Source of the DNA: Incurvaria masculella | Lineage: Eukaryota > Arthropoda > Insecta > Lepidoptera > Incurvariidae | DNA: 64,000 nucleotides | NCBI GenBank assembly: GCA_946894095.1 | Contig: OX335651.1 | Coordinates: forward strand, 20,172,501 to 20,236,500 | Direction: 5' to 3' | In this document: piece after piece, positions 1-11,400 of the stretch | Numbering within the stretch: the stretch's first letter is position 1 | Layout of the letters: every line of letters begins with the position of its first letter | Position numbers and translations under genes: made by a program | The notes under the pieces: model-generated | The model's input: the letters and a program-made list of their open reading frames with translations, nothing else | Databases searched by the model: none | What the model was told of the DNA's origin: nothing

Positions 1-120
1 AGGAAATAATAATAATAATAATAATAATAAAATTCTTTATTGTGCACCATTATAAAAACAGTTTACAAAAGGCGGGCCTAATGCCAAAAGGCATTCTCTT
101 CTTACCTACGGAAGACTAAG
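1..120 (-). mobile_element. LINE 3' end with (AAT)n tail, fragment
   Basis: An (AAT)n microsatellite is followed by sequence that, on the - strand, reads as the 3' end of a non-LTR retrotransposon or a processed transcript. The same block (CTTTATTGT, then AGGCGGGC..TAATGCC, then GCATTCTCT) recurs at about 10385-10490. Two dispersed copies in the same orientation support a repeat family. No coding part is visible. Confidence 0.4.
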
Positions 121-607
121 CATAGCGTACAGAGGGTATCCAAGCAAACCAAAGCGATGACTATCATTATGCATTTCATAAGTCGGCCATTTGTGAGCAT
201 TCCCCCAATGAATGGTATCCACAAATATTGGATGACAAGCTTGATTCGCAAATTTCGAATCCACAGAGTTGGCAACCCTAGGTATGATGATACGTAAATT
301 TACGTTTTGGTGAATGATAATAAATAAATGAAATAATGGTTAGCTTACAATTTAATTCGCACGAAATAATGTGATGTCGTAGTGACGGAAATTTATTATT
401 CATGAAACATGGTCACCCGAACACTGTACCCAACCCACTGTGCAAACGCACGAACATGCATAAATTCTCCCTTGCAAGCAGTGTCGGTGACCTCACTGCA
501 ATGCGTCGGTGCTGCCTTGCAGAGGCGCCGAAACATCGTAATTTCGGATGTAGGTACTTACATACTCTACGCCGGCATGTATTCTGTGCATCGGTGTTCT
601 AAATTCA

Positions 608-1490
608 AAACCAAAGGACATTGCCGATTTTACTATGGGCCAGAAAAGCGCTACGACTTGAACGAGACCGTATCAATCAAACATCTTTTCATTCTTCACA
701 TGTTTACATACAAGAATTAATATGATTTACTTTACTTTCACAGCAGGAATAACCCGTCAGACACTTTTTAAAATGCATATTTGAGGTTAGTCTTGTTAAA
801 TGTTACTTTTATTTGTGTCTTTGTTCACGCGGAAAGGACTTTCAGCGTAGAACCATAAATATGTATTTTCTATTAATTACAAAAGAGGCATTTAAGTTAA
901 ATTATAAATAAAAGAGTGGTTGACGAATAATTACAAACGTGTATGTTTGTAGAGGAAGGTAAATCAGTATGCTATAATCGAATAGTATGGTTGTAAACCT
1001 TAAAATAAATTGATCTGGCTGATAACCCTTTCCTTCCGATCTAAAGGAAAATATTAAAGCTAAAGCAGCGCCAGTCGGTTCTCCGTAAACTATTGAAGAC
1101 GTACTGACCGATCTTTACCTTGATACATACACACAATCTGTCATTATAACGCCATGTCGCGGTCGGAGCTGCCAGATATTGGTATAGAAAATAGACCAAA
1201 ACTAAACCGGAAGTATAATGATAAAATATTTTATTAGTAACATAATTCATTTTACTATATACGGAGTGTATTGAGTGTAGATTTTTATTGCAGATTGACG
1301 TCATTTAGTTGAAATCGCAAGATAGGATTAAAATGTCGTTACCTATTACAGCAAAAATACGCAACATCTGACAACACTGGTAACAACATGTTGTGAACTT
1401 TTTTAAAAATAACAATCCTTGCCCGCTGGGACTTTCATTAATTAGTTATTGAAAAATATGATTTTTTATTTTAATTTTCAATCACATGTT
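608..1490 (+). repeat. R1 repeat, copy 1 (partner at 55.7 kb)
   Basis: About 880 bp align by eye, in the same orientation, with 55690-56590. Shared stretches include AGGACATTGCCGATTTTAC near the start, CCCGTCAGACACTTTTTAAA in the middle and ACATGTTGTGAACTTTTT near the end, with substitutions and small indels between. No long ORF, TIR or poly-A tail was seen. It is either an undescribed interspersed repeat or an old segmental duplication. Confidence 0.7.
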
Positions 1491-1499
1491 TGCCTATTG

Positions 1500-1705
1500 G
1501 TCTCGGTACCATCGCATTGGATGAAAGGATGGTCGAAGCGGCAATGAAAAATAGTCCGTGTTTTCCATCCAGTTCAATGTAGCCGTGCTCATAAAGGGAA
1601 GGTCCTGGCATGGCACCTTACTCCTTCGGGAATGTCGTGTATTGGGCTAATATCATAACGGTAGTTGTGTGGTATTAGCCATCCATGTCAGGTCGCATAA
1701 AAAAA
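1500..1705 (+). mobile_element. SINE body fragment
   Basis: This matches the shared SINE body seen throughout the window: CCATCGCATTGGATG, then CCATCCAGTTCAATGTAGCC, then AAGGTCCTGGCATGGCACC, then GTGGTATTAGCCATCCATG and an A-rich tail. The promoter-bearing 5' head is missing. Confidence 0.75.
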
Positions 1706-1737
1706 AAATTATTCTGAGTAAAAACATTTGATGTTTT

Positions 1738-2415
1738 TGTACACAGTTTTTTGGTCTTAACTCAAGGGCGCGTTGCCTTCTATGCCAGAGGTCATAGATT
1801 CAAATCGCGTCCCCTTTTTAGGGTTCCGTACCCAAAGGGTGAAAACGGAACCCTATTACTAAGCCTCCGCTGTCCGTCCGTCCGTCCGTCCGTCCGTCCG
1901 TCCGTCCGTCCGTCCGTCTGTCTGTCTGTCACAGGGCTGTATCTCAGTAACCGTAACAGGTAGACAGCTGAAATTTTCACAGAGTGTGTATTTATTTTGC
2001 CGCTATAACAACAAATAGGAAAGATTAAAAAATAATTAAAATTAAAGGGGGCTCCCATACAAAAAACGTGATTTTTTTGTTTAATTTTTTACGATGTTTG
2101 GCCGGTTTTTTTCGCTTTCTGATTTAGATAAGTTCATTTGGCTACGAATGCTAGCTGTTCCATGGTTCTGAATCCATGTAAAACTGTAGATCCCTTACCC
2201 CTACCAGGGTTAATCCCGCCCGGGTTGGTGTCATCGCATTGGATGGAAAGATGCCCGGCAATGAAAAATTATCCGTGTTTTCTTTCCAGTTCAATGTTGC
2301 CATGCTTATAAAGAGGAAGTCCTAGCATTTCCGCTATTTCCTTCGTGAATGCGGTGTGTAGGGCTTATATCATCGTGTGTGTGGTATTAGCCATCCATGA
2401 CTATTTACATACATA
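1738..2415 (+). mobile_element. tRNA-headed SINE interrupted by an A element
   Basis: The tRNA-like head is at 1738-1815, with a B-box-like GATTCAAATC at about 1798. The SINE body resumes at about 2116 and runs to an A-rich tail near 2415. The roughly 300 bp between are an A element, so the SINE is the older insertion. Confidence 0.65.
1815..2115 (-). mobile_element. A-family element with (CCGT)n, nested in a SINE
   Basis: It starts with TTTAGGGTTCCGTACCCAAA, continues with a (CCGT)n run at about 1871-1920, the conserved core GAAATTTTCACAGAGTGTGT and GCCGCTATAACAACAAATA, and ends in GGCCGGTTTTT. The usual block with the 19 bp palindrome just before GGCCGG is deleted in this copy. Confidence 0.75.
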
Positions 2416-2506
2416 AAAAAATTACTCAAAATAGCACCTAAATGTATTGATACCATAGACCTCAAGAATAATTTCCCGAAGTAGTAGGTACATTTCGTAT
2501 TATTCA

Positions 2507-2885
2507 TTTTTTTTTCATGGATGGCTAATACCACACTTTCTGTCATGGTATTAGCCCAACACACCACATGGGAACTAGGTGCCATGCCAGGACCTTCCTT
2601 ATATTGCACGGCTACATTGAACTGGACGGAAAACACGGACAATTTTCATTGCCGCTTCGACCATCGTTCATTCAATGCGATGGTACCAACCCGGGCGGGA
2701 TTTACCCTACCACAGGGTTTATGTAAGTAAGGAAGGGCACCTACAGTTTAACGTGGAATCCGAACCACGGCCAGCCTCTCTCAACGGTCGAATGGTCACT
2801 CATCCAAGACCAGGCCGGACCCAGCGTTGCTTAACTTCGGAGAGCGATCGCCGAAGTGACGCGCCACTGGGCCATTGAGGCTGAC
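2507..2885 (-). mobile_element. 5S rRNA-headed SINE
   Basis: Read on the - strand, it begins near 2885 and gives a 5S rRNA-like internal promoter, GAAGTTAAGCAACGCTGGG and then TTGGATGAGTGACCATTCG. It continues into the shared SINE body and ends in an A run (T run at 2507-2515 on the + strand). This is one of three well-preserved copies. Confidence 0.8.
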
Positions 2886-3429
2886 AAATCAATCATGTTA
2901 GCTCAATATCTTTAGCTGTTATCTATACGTGTTCACACGAGTACACGTGTTTTCCTTACAACATTTTCCATGAGTGATATCTCTCCGAACTCAATTTACG
3001 TTGAAAACATCCTCAGATACTTGAGGCTTCGGAAGAAAATGTATATATAGTTAAATATGAATTCTCTCTGCGCCTCCACGAAATTGGGTTTCTCCCGAAC
3101 TCCTCAATTATGCCACTTCATTGCCGTTAGCAGCGAGCATTTTCTTAGAGAAAATTTAATTTTCTTATTCCTGAATAAAATATGGCGACGAAAAAGCTCA
3201 ACTCTTCACAGCGGTGTTGGCTTTGTACCTTTTTTGTTTCGTTACATTAGTACTCAACTCTAACATAATTTTCTAACAACATTTAATCCAAGTATCAGTC
3301 TCCGATTATCTTAATTTGGAAACTGGTGGACTATCACGGTTTTTATTCTGTGATTCTATAATCACTGTCACATGATTATTGATTCTGTGACTCTGCCGTG
3401 AACCATCTCTACAAGATCTATTAAAGGCA

Positions 3430-3790
3430 GGGGATTGAAAACACGGACAATTTTTCAATGCCGCATCAAGCAATTGTAGATCTATTCCTGGCATTCCGTA
3501 ATCAGGAATCAGGAAAACTGAGTCTAGAAAATCTCTTTTGTAGCGGTTTTCAAAGCGATTTTCTTGACGAAAATATTCCGGAGCGTAGTTTTTTTAATTA
3601 ATAAAGGTCTTCCGTCGAAAAACTCGCTTTGAAAATCGCTATAAAAGCACTTTTCTAGACTCAAGATTCCTAATCACTGAATGCCAGGAATAGATCTGCA
3701 GTTCATCTAACCCGGACGGGCTTAAAATTACGTAAGAACCTACAGCTTTATATGGATTCCGAATCATAGAACAGTTCGCATTCTGGGGCG
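3430..3790 (-). mobile_element. Degenerate SINE body split by a foldback insertion
   Basis: Body fragments of the same SINE family lie on both sides of the foldback element at 3474-3702: GAAAACACGGACAATTTTTC at about 3438, and CCCGGACGGGCTTAAA with a TGGATTCCGAATCAT block at about 3712-3770. Confidence 0.5.
3474..3702. mobile_element. Foldback MITE
   Basis: The outer arms are inverted: TAGATCTATTCCTGGCATTC at about 3477 pairs with GAATGCCAGGAATAGATCT at about 3679. The inner arms, around TCTAGAAAA and CAAAGCGATTTTC, also pair. No coding sequence is present. Confidence 0.65.
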
Positions 3791-4208
3791 GGCATTGCCC
3801 TCAGACATTATGTGGGTTGACGTTATCTCGACCTGGACAATCGACGAGTCTCGATAGACTCCCAGGGCCGCCGCGTCGTCACAAAGTTTGTCATCGGCCC
3901 AACACGAATATTTCCTTCCACCAATTTTACCGCTGATAAATTATTCCAAAACATTTTGAACAAACAGCTGTTCTATTAAAAAATCTGGGGTGCTCGTCCA
4001 GACATCCAGAATTGCTTTCGACAAGGGGTTCTACCCTAGTTCTGCATAGTCAGAATTCATTCGAAAACCAAATTGAAACCTTTGTTATAAGCACAGTTTT
4101 CTTGCATTAGTCAGAATTCATTCCAATACCAAATTAAAACCATTGTTATCAGTACAGCTTTCTTATGTGACTCACGCGGGCGATTATGAGGTAACAGATA
4201 AACAGAAA

Positions 4209-4504
4209 ACCGGCCAAGTGCGAGTCGGACTCGCACACGAAAGGTTCCGTACCAACAACATCAAAAAATCAAGTCTTTTGTATGGGAACCCCATTTAATG
4301 TTTATAATTTTTTTTATTATTTGTTGTTATAGCGGCAAAATAAATACACACTCTGTGAAAATTTCAGCTGCCTACCTATTACGGTTCATGAGATACAGCC
4401 CTGTGACAGACGGACGGACGGACGGACGGACGGACGGACGGACGGACAGCGGAGGCTTAGTAATAGGGTTCCGTTTTCACCCTTTGGGTACGGAACCCTA
4501 AAAA
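4209..4504 (+). mobile_element. A-family element with (CGGA)n
   Basis: A near-complete copy: ACCGGCCAAGTGCGAGTCGG with the 19 bp palindrome, GGTTCCGTACC, GTTGTTATAGCGGCAAAATA, a (CGGA)n run at about 4409-4446, and a terminal TTTGGGTACGGAACCCTAAA. The repeated TDGR peptide it can encode is a microsatellite artefact. Confidence 0.85.
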
Positions 4505-4589
4505 CAGCTAAAACCATACTCGTATTTGACGACGATTTAAACGACATTTACAGCAATAAGAACCACGACTTTTTTATATTATTGTGTCA

Positions 4590-5700
4590 CTAGCTGCGGT
4601 ACCCGGCTCCGCTCGGGTTAGTGTCGGCTAAATTATCTCATGGATAAAAAGTAGCCCACATGACTGGTCCAAAATAGGGTCAAACTGGTCCAGGACAATG
4701 TATCCATGTACCAAATTTAATCAAGATCGTTCGAGCCGAAATAGCACTATTTAATGAGAAACATCCAATAATTCCCATTTAGAGCTTCGTTGACGTTTGG
4801 TGGCTATTTAAAAAAAAAACATTTGCCGCGAGAACCTTTCTGCACTTTCACTGCTACATTGCTTACCTAGTAAGTAACGTGTAACGTAGGTAAGTTTTGC
4901 GTGGACTCCAACCCACAGCCAGCCTCAACATCGAAAACAGTAACCCATCTCGAACCTGACTGCTCCCAGAGATGCTATACATTGATAAAATACGCACATA
5001 AATCAGGTAAGTGGTTCGCATGTTATAAGACTTTAAGACTCACTACTTACCCTTCTGGTAATGAAGCGTTATATTATGTAATCTATAAGTTTTTAGTAGA
5101 ATCAGGCTAGACGTAGATATAATGCACATCTAAATCGAGTAATTGGTTCTCAAGGATTTTATTCTGTTGGTCGCTCCTCCGGCGATTTAGCGTGATGCCA
5201 AGTAGTCCTAAAGTTGCAGGAAATACCAAGCCGTACTTCAGTAAAAGTAAGCGCTGCCGCCGCAAAGCCGAGCCGTGCATAGCATTGCAGTTTGTATGAC
5301 AGCCCCATCTTAGCGTAAGCGGAACTGAATTCTATTTAGCCAATCCTAATTCCCGGGTAGTTAAATGTACATGTACTAAGTTTTACAAATCGCTAGTGCC
5401 TTGAAAATTCGCCAAACGGACACCAAACAGTCACGACGTCTGCCCTCCCCCCGCCGCCGCTCCCCTCCACCGCCCCCGGCTCCTCTCCCCCTAGTGTGAA
5501 GTAGCGCTACCGGCATCGTTTTCGCAGCCCCGTGAAAGTTCTAAAGCCCATGGGCACATAAATTGTAGCCTATGTGTTATTCTGATGTATAAGCTATATT
5601 ATTGTAAAGTTTCATTAGAATCCATTCAGTAGTTTTTACGTGAAAGAGTAACAAACATCCATCCATCCATCCATCCATCCATCCATTATTACAAACTTTC
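4590..5700. repeat. Mixed retroposon debris with (ATCC)n microsatellite
   Basis: At 4590-4760 there is a block (ACCCGGCTCCGCTCGGGTTA, then a ATGTATCCATGTACCAAATT region) that recurs inverted at about 18100-18250. At 4850-5000 a degraded 5S-headed SINE lies on the - strand. At 5280-5700 there is an RTE-type 3' end: GTAAAGTTTCATTAGAATCC, then an (ATCC)n run at 5648-5685, then ACAAACTTTCCCCTTTATAA. A pyrimidine-rich GC patch lies at 5435-5500. No host gene was seen. Confidence 0.5.
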
Positions 5701-5726
5701 CCCTTTATAATATTTATTAGATTTTT

Positions 5727-6295
5727 AACCGACTTCAAAAAAGGAGGAGGTTATCAATTCGTTTGTATGTTTTTTTTTTTTGTTGTTTGTTACCTCATAA
5801 CTTTTGCCTGGGTGAACCGATTTTGATGATTATTTTTTTAAATGATAGCTAGTGCTTCCCAAGTGGTCCCATTTTAATTTGGTTAAGTTCTGACAATGAT
5901 ATCCATGAGAAAATCATATAAGTCTTAAATTTGTATTAAGATGTGCGCGACAAATGGACGAATAACTCAATATAACGCCAACCGATTTCGGTGATTCTTT
6001 TTTTATTGGAAAGGACGTGTAGAAATTAGTAAGTGTATTTCAGATTCACTAAAAATAAACAAATAAAAACAAAATTAACCGAATTCAAAGAAAAAGCACT
6101 AAAAAGTAAAAAACAATTGCCATTTTTATAATTACGATTTTTGTTATTTTTTGAGTCGGTGTCAAAAAAAAAACAAAAAAAAAACATATAGACGAATTGA
6201 TAACCTCCTCCTTTTTTTGAAGTCGGTTAAAAATGGCAATTATTTTTTACTTTTTAGTGCTTTTTCTTTGAAGTCGGTTATTTTTTTTTTTTTGT
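5727..6295. mobile_element. F-family foldback element
   Basis: The left end reads AACCGACTTCAAAAAAGGAG and the right part holds its inverse, CCTCCTCC then TTTTTTTGAAGTCGGTTA at about 6205-6232. A second inverted pair (AAGAAAAAGCACTAAAAAGT against ACTTTTTAGTGCTTTTTCTT) lies inside. The same family recurs at 13543, 16745 and 18463. Short ORFs here are fortuitous. Confidence 0.7.
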
Positions 6296-6587
6296 TAAAT
6301 TTTGTTTTTTCGTCTACTAAGATGATGCTCAAGCAAGGTCTACTTACTATGATTATCGATTTGGTTCACTTGAAGTGACCGTTTGATTAGCGTTCTTTAG
6401 GAAAATCTGTCCCTTCTTGGGCCATGTTTTTAGATGGTTCAACTAGTTCAAAAGGGGACGAACTAGCCTTATACTAGTTATACGAAAAAAACTCATTGTT
6501 CGCCATGGCGAATGGAAAATATTTTTCTCCCGTGAATAATGTGTGCATAGATAGGTACTTTAAATTAGTTAGTATTCTTGTTTATTA

Positions 6588-6976
6588 ATAAACCGTCCAA
6601 GTGCGAGTCAGACTCGACAACGAAGGGTTCCGTACCATTAAACAAGATTTGACCCAAATTTATTTACTCTTTGATGCATACATGTAAAGGGCGAGCTTAT
6701 CGCTAAAAAGCAATATCTTACAATTAACCCTAACGAAAAATAAAGTGTATGGAGTAGTAGAAGTTAAACATTAAAAAAAAATTCTTAAAAACTTTTAAAA
6801 AGACGAGACTAAATAAAAAAATACTTATTAACTAAAATCAAAATTTACTAATTGTTGTTGAAGCGGCAACAGAAATACACACTCTGTGAAGATTTCAGCT
6901 GTCTACCTATTACGGACGGACGGACGGACAGCGGAGGCTTAGTAATTACGCACCCTTTGGGAACGGAACTCTAAAA
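6588..6976 (+). mobile_element. A-family element, long diverged copy
   Basis: The left end is ACCGTCCAAGTGCGAGTCAG with a damaged palindrome, then GGGTTCCGTACC. The right part has a short (CGGA)n and ends CACCCTTTGGGAACGGAACT. It carries about 90 bp of extra A-rich sequence compared with the 4209 copy. Confidence 0.75.
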
Positions 6977-7149
6977 AATAAGTGACAGTTCAAAACTACA
7001 AACATGTAAAATGAAGCTTACTGCTTCTGTCTCTATTTAGGAAGTCACGCCAGAATATATTAAAATGCCTCTACTACTTACTGCTCAGCAGCAAAACTTG
7101 AAAGTACATTTCGAGAATGGGTCATCAAATTAAAATCAAATGACAAGCA

Positions 7150-7295
7150 TTGGTTTCGTCCTCCGAGCGTAGTGGCCGGGTACATTCGCGGGTGCGGGCG
7201 TGTCGGTGGCAGATATCGACCGCGGAGCGCGGTTCGCCGCCGGAGGAGGCGGCTGCGGCGGGCGCTGCGGTTACAAGCTAGGCCTTCGACATAGT
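7150..7295. other. CpG-rich island, unassigned
   Basis: A sharply GC- and CpG-rich stretch in otherwise AT-rich DNA, about 1.1 kb upstream of the first recognised exon of the membrane-protein gene. It could be a 5' exon or promoter of that gene. I could not find a signal peptide with a phase-1 splice donor in it, so no coding call is made. Confidence 0.3.
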
Positions 7296-7429
7296 GATGG
7301 GAAAAGTGCAACATTATTTTTTATCGATGTTTTAAGGGTTAAATTACTTTCCACGAAGAAATACTGATATAATTATTTATATTAGCATTTCAATTTAAGC
7401 TAATATAGTGATTGCACTGCTCTCTTATT

Positions 7430-7580
7430 GAGAGCCACGTGCTATTGTACGCCTACCCAGGCAATTTGTAGATGGCACTCGCTTTTATTTACCTCATTTG
7501 GGTTCTGTAACACCTCTGCAAATATGCAATAAATTATTTGATTTTGATTTTGATTTTAATTTTGAATAGAATTTGTCTTG
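7430..7580 (+). mobile_element. LINE 3' tail with (GATTTT)n
   Basis: The sequence ends in a AATAAATTATTTGATTTTG region followed by repeated TGATTTT units, the kind of short tandem 3' tail seen on Jockey- and CR1-type LINEs. No ORF remains. Confidence 0.45.
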
Positions 7581-8388
7581 TGTATTCCACTTTATTAAAT
7601 TTTGATATGAGTCATTTAGGACGAATCATGATAATAGCGTGAATCCAAAATATTTCCAGTTACTAATTTTAAACTATGGATTTGACGTAAGTAATTCAGT
7701 TCAAGCTCATTCAGTTCTGCAGGTAAAAATACCCAGATTTTGGCCAACGGTTACCAAAAAAATTAAGAAACAAAGTCGCCTACTCTCTTCCCAATACTAC
7801 CTATCACAGAGTAAATTTTATAAAATTCAACCAAAAGAGAATGATTGAAATGATACATTAATAATTAAAAAATACTTTTGAAGAGAACAAACACAACTTA
7901 AAAGTATAATTTCTTACCGCTTCCTTACTGCACCCAATCAAGAAAGAGCGGATGTTCTGTTAAAAAAATAAAGCTATAATCCATGGTAATTGAACGTGCG
8001 AACTAAGCATAGTTTAAACCCGTTATTTCCCTGTTTATCGTATTTGTGCATCAAAGTAGCATCTTTAGCTATTTCTGCTGTAAATGTATGTAATATTTGA
8101 TGAATATGTAAACATATATGGTACTAAATGTTTTTTGTATATTGTGCTGTGTGGGTTATAAAAAAATTACATAATACAAATGCATTTCTTCCCATGCATG
8201 TAGCAAGAGGCGACTAAGTGAACCAGCATGACGTAGACCGCAAGGTCGACTAGATTCACAACCAGACTCGGTTATAAGTCCCACCGCTAAACAGTTCGCT
8301 GTACCGGCGTGCATACTGAGGACCCAGTATCAAGGGATCGTTGTTATGTTCTTAATTTATCGATATCATTTCGCTGACATCACTACAG

Positions 8389-8457
8389 AGTGTAACCGTG
8401 CTGGAGCGGACCGCGACTGCCGCGACACCTGTTACAATTCCGAGGGTCCCACAAACG
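8389..8457 (+). CDS. Membrane-protein exon 1 (of those seen)
   Basis: It encodes a 22-residue cysteine-rich stretch, CNRAGADRDCRDTCYNSEG and then PTN, after acceptor CACTACAG. It enters and leaves in phase 1. Ending at 8457 uses donor GTTGGT. The stronger-looking donor at 8462 would create a stop at the junction with the next exon. A small additional exon between this one and 20657 cannot be excluded. Confidence 0.65.
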
Positions 8458-11400
8458 GTTGGTACTTACTTACGTTTTTATGACACCTTTGCGTCGTTGG
8501 GGAGATCAGTTCCAGGACCGTCTGCATGAATTTACTTGAAAAGCATTTTTATGTAACTGGACGTCATTATATGAGCCCAACGCACCGCATTCCTGAAGGA
8601 ATACAATAAATGCATGAAAATAAGGACTGAAGGAAATACTACTAAAGGAAAAAGATTGTTGTGGCACTCGGCGCCCCTAGCTGATGTTTAAAGAAGTTTT
8701 TTTTCAGCAATCCAATCCATATACTATACTATATTAGCAAAATGATATGTTATACTATATTAGAAAACATACAACGGCCTCAGGTGGCAGGATTTGGGAC
8801 TGAGAGGAGGCGTGGAAAGGATTCTGGTCACAGCCATATGCCAATCCTGAAAAATAATTAACTGCACAAAACACAAAATACAATTAATTAACTACTTCGG
8901 TGAAAGTATGAGATGAGTGACTATTTGCCACCGTTGAGGCTAGCCGTGGTTCGGATTCCACGTAAAACTGTGGGGACCTACAGGTTTACGTGGAACTTAC
9001 TAGTTGGTAGGGTAAATCCAGCCAGGTTGACACCATCGCGTTAAATGAGCAATATATCGAAGGTACTGGCATGCCACCGTGTACCAATGTGGTGTGTAAA
9101 TACATTAAGAAACAGTCTGGCAGCTGTAAAACTGTAGTTCTCTTGCAGACGGCACGTCACGGGATTGAATTATTTTGGAGAGGCAACTCTGTGCTGTACA
9201 GAGAGCACTATACGCGTGCTCAAATTATTACATTATTCTTTGACGCCAATATTTTACGCAGATAATGTTTTCCCACCACTTGACGCACAAATCGCTTTGA
9301 ATGGTAAAAAGTTTCCGGCTCGCCTTCCTTTATAATAAAATATTTAATTCATTTCGAATAAGCTCATGGTGAATGGGACGTAATAAGATAGGGTGGGACG
9401 GGCGCGGCAGGCCGGGGTTAGGGCCGCTGAAACGGTCGCAGAAAATGGAAGACCGCCCGGAAAGTAGACGGCAAAGCGCGAGTATTCAACGGTACACACA
9501 AAAGCTCCCGCCCTAAAGAGTTTCCCGCCCAGGCGTCGGTAGGCGGCGGCGGTGGGCGGGCGGCGCGGCGGCGCCGGGGTCGCGGCAGCGATACAAATAC
9601 TACGTGTGTTTTCTTGCGAGGGTTTCGTTTTCAATCATTTCAGATATTTGTATAATGGAAAATTTTAATTTGAAGCGTCGTGTTCTCTCCTTGGTCTTCT
9701 TATAACATACAGGTAGGTTTGCGCGGTGAGGTATGGAATATCGAAAGATCGTGACTTGTATCGTTTTGAGCGGCTCGTAGTTTAGTGGTGCGGCATACCA
9801 GAGGTCTGGGTTCAAATCCTCGCCCCGTTCATGAACCACTTTCTTTCTCATGAGTTGGATGAGTGCATTTCGTCACGAATGCGAGCTGCTCCATGGTTCG
9901 GAATCCATTCTGGTCCCCTTCCCCTACTGGTGGTAGGGTTCAAGCCCTCCCGGGTTGGTACCATCGCATAGGATGAAAAGGTCGTGGAAGCCGCAATGAA
10001 TAATTGTCCGTGTTCTCCATCCAGTTCAATGTAGCCTTGCTCATAAAGCGATAGTCATGGCATGGCACCTAATTCCTTCGGGAATGTGGGGTTTTGGGCT
10101 AATATCATAATATGTTACTTTTGAGGTTACCGCGGTCGTTAGACATGTTCGAAAACTGTTACGGCTTTTCACGCGGCAGGTACACTGAAAAGCCGTAACA
10201 TTTTTCGAACATTATATCATAATGGTAGTTGTGTGGTATAACCCATACATGTCGTGTGGCATAAAAAAACGTGTATAATAATATTGCAGTGGTATAACTT
10301 GTTTTTCTGTGTATTGCAATTGAAGTTTTAGTTTTGTGTGACAAAAAAAATGCTCTTAATAGCTGTGCGGATAAACATAAAATTAATATATAATATAACA
10401 ATAATAAACAACTTTATTGTACACCTTTTAGCAATGGTTACAACAGGCGGGCTTAATGCCATAGGCCATTCTCTACTGAATAATATAAGCATGAAAGTGT
10501 GGATTATAAAATATAAACTGGCCACCAGTTTATAAGGGTTTTATTCGATTGCTTTTTTTTCTCTTAATGTTGTTTTTATAATTTTATGTTTCAGCGTCAT
10601 ATACATTTAAAGCATTGTAATAACATTTTGAAAATAATCTGAAAAAGTTCTTGGTCGTGACATTCGTTGGAAGCAGGAACTTTGAATAACATGCCCACTG
10701 CTCTGACCAACTGAAATATCCCGACAATTACGTCAGGCAACAAATTTCGAATAATACATGAAATAGAACAATCATTTTAGAAATAGTAATATCACTACGG
10801 TAATAACTACGCTTCCAACTATTAATTAATGTCATTAATTGAATAAATCTGCTTAATGCTGCGTATAACCAAAACACAATGGACCACCCCGCAGATCAAT
10901 AATGCCTCGGGAAATTTTCCTTAAATTTTCCACAAAGTTTTGAAATGTAGTTCACACCCATGTCATTTTGTTACAGAAATGCCCAAATTCTGTGAGAAAG
11001 CTGCTTATATTATGGCCTTTAGAAGCTGAATTTTGTTTACAAAATGTATTAGTAGCATCGAGCCGTCTCGGTCTTGTGTCCGTGGGGAGGTCACTCGACC
11101 GTTGTCCGTTCATGAACTTGACACAACACAATCGATCGATATTTAGGCGGCATCAGCCGTTTTCCGTGACAACCGCTGTAAAAGGTAAATAAAAAGAAAA
11201 TATTTCTGATTCCTGAGAACGGAATTCGAAGAATAGGCCTACTGATGGAATTTTTTATCGATTATAACGTATGACTTACGCGGTTTTAGTGTACTCGTTT
11301 GGTTACTTAAGGGGGTGTATGCATCAAAGTAGATGGCGCCACGGTTGTTCGTAACTATTTTTGTTATAACTCCTTAAACGTATGAAGTTACAGACTATAA

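Noticed and set aside
402..720. Two overlapping short + frames near the window start
   Set aside because: No domain, no splice support, and the second runs into the R1 repeat.
1751..2058. Open frames with repeated VRPS or TDGR peptides (also at 4298-4501 and 48871-49068)
   Set aside because: They translate the (CCGT)n/(CGGA)n microsatellite inside A-family elements; the same bases are open on both strands.
9766..9840. tRNA gene
   Set aside because: A and B boxes are present, but the segment is the head of a dispersed SINE and no clean cloverleaf or anticodon arm could be drawn.
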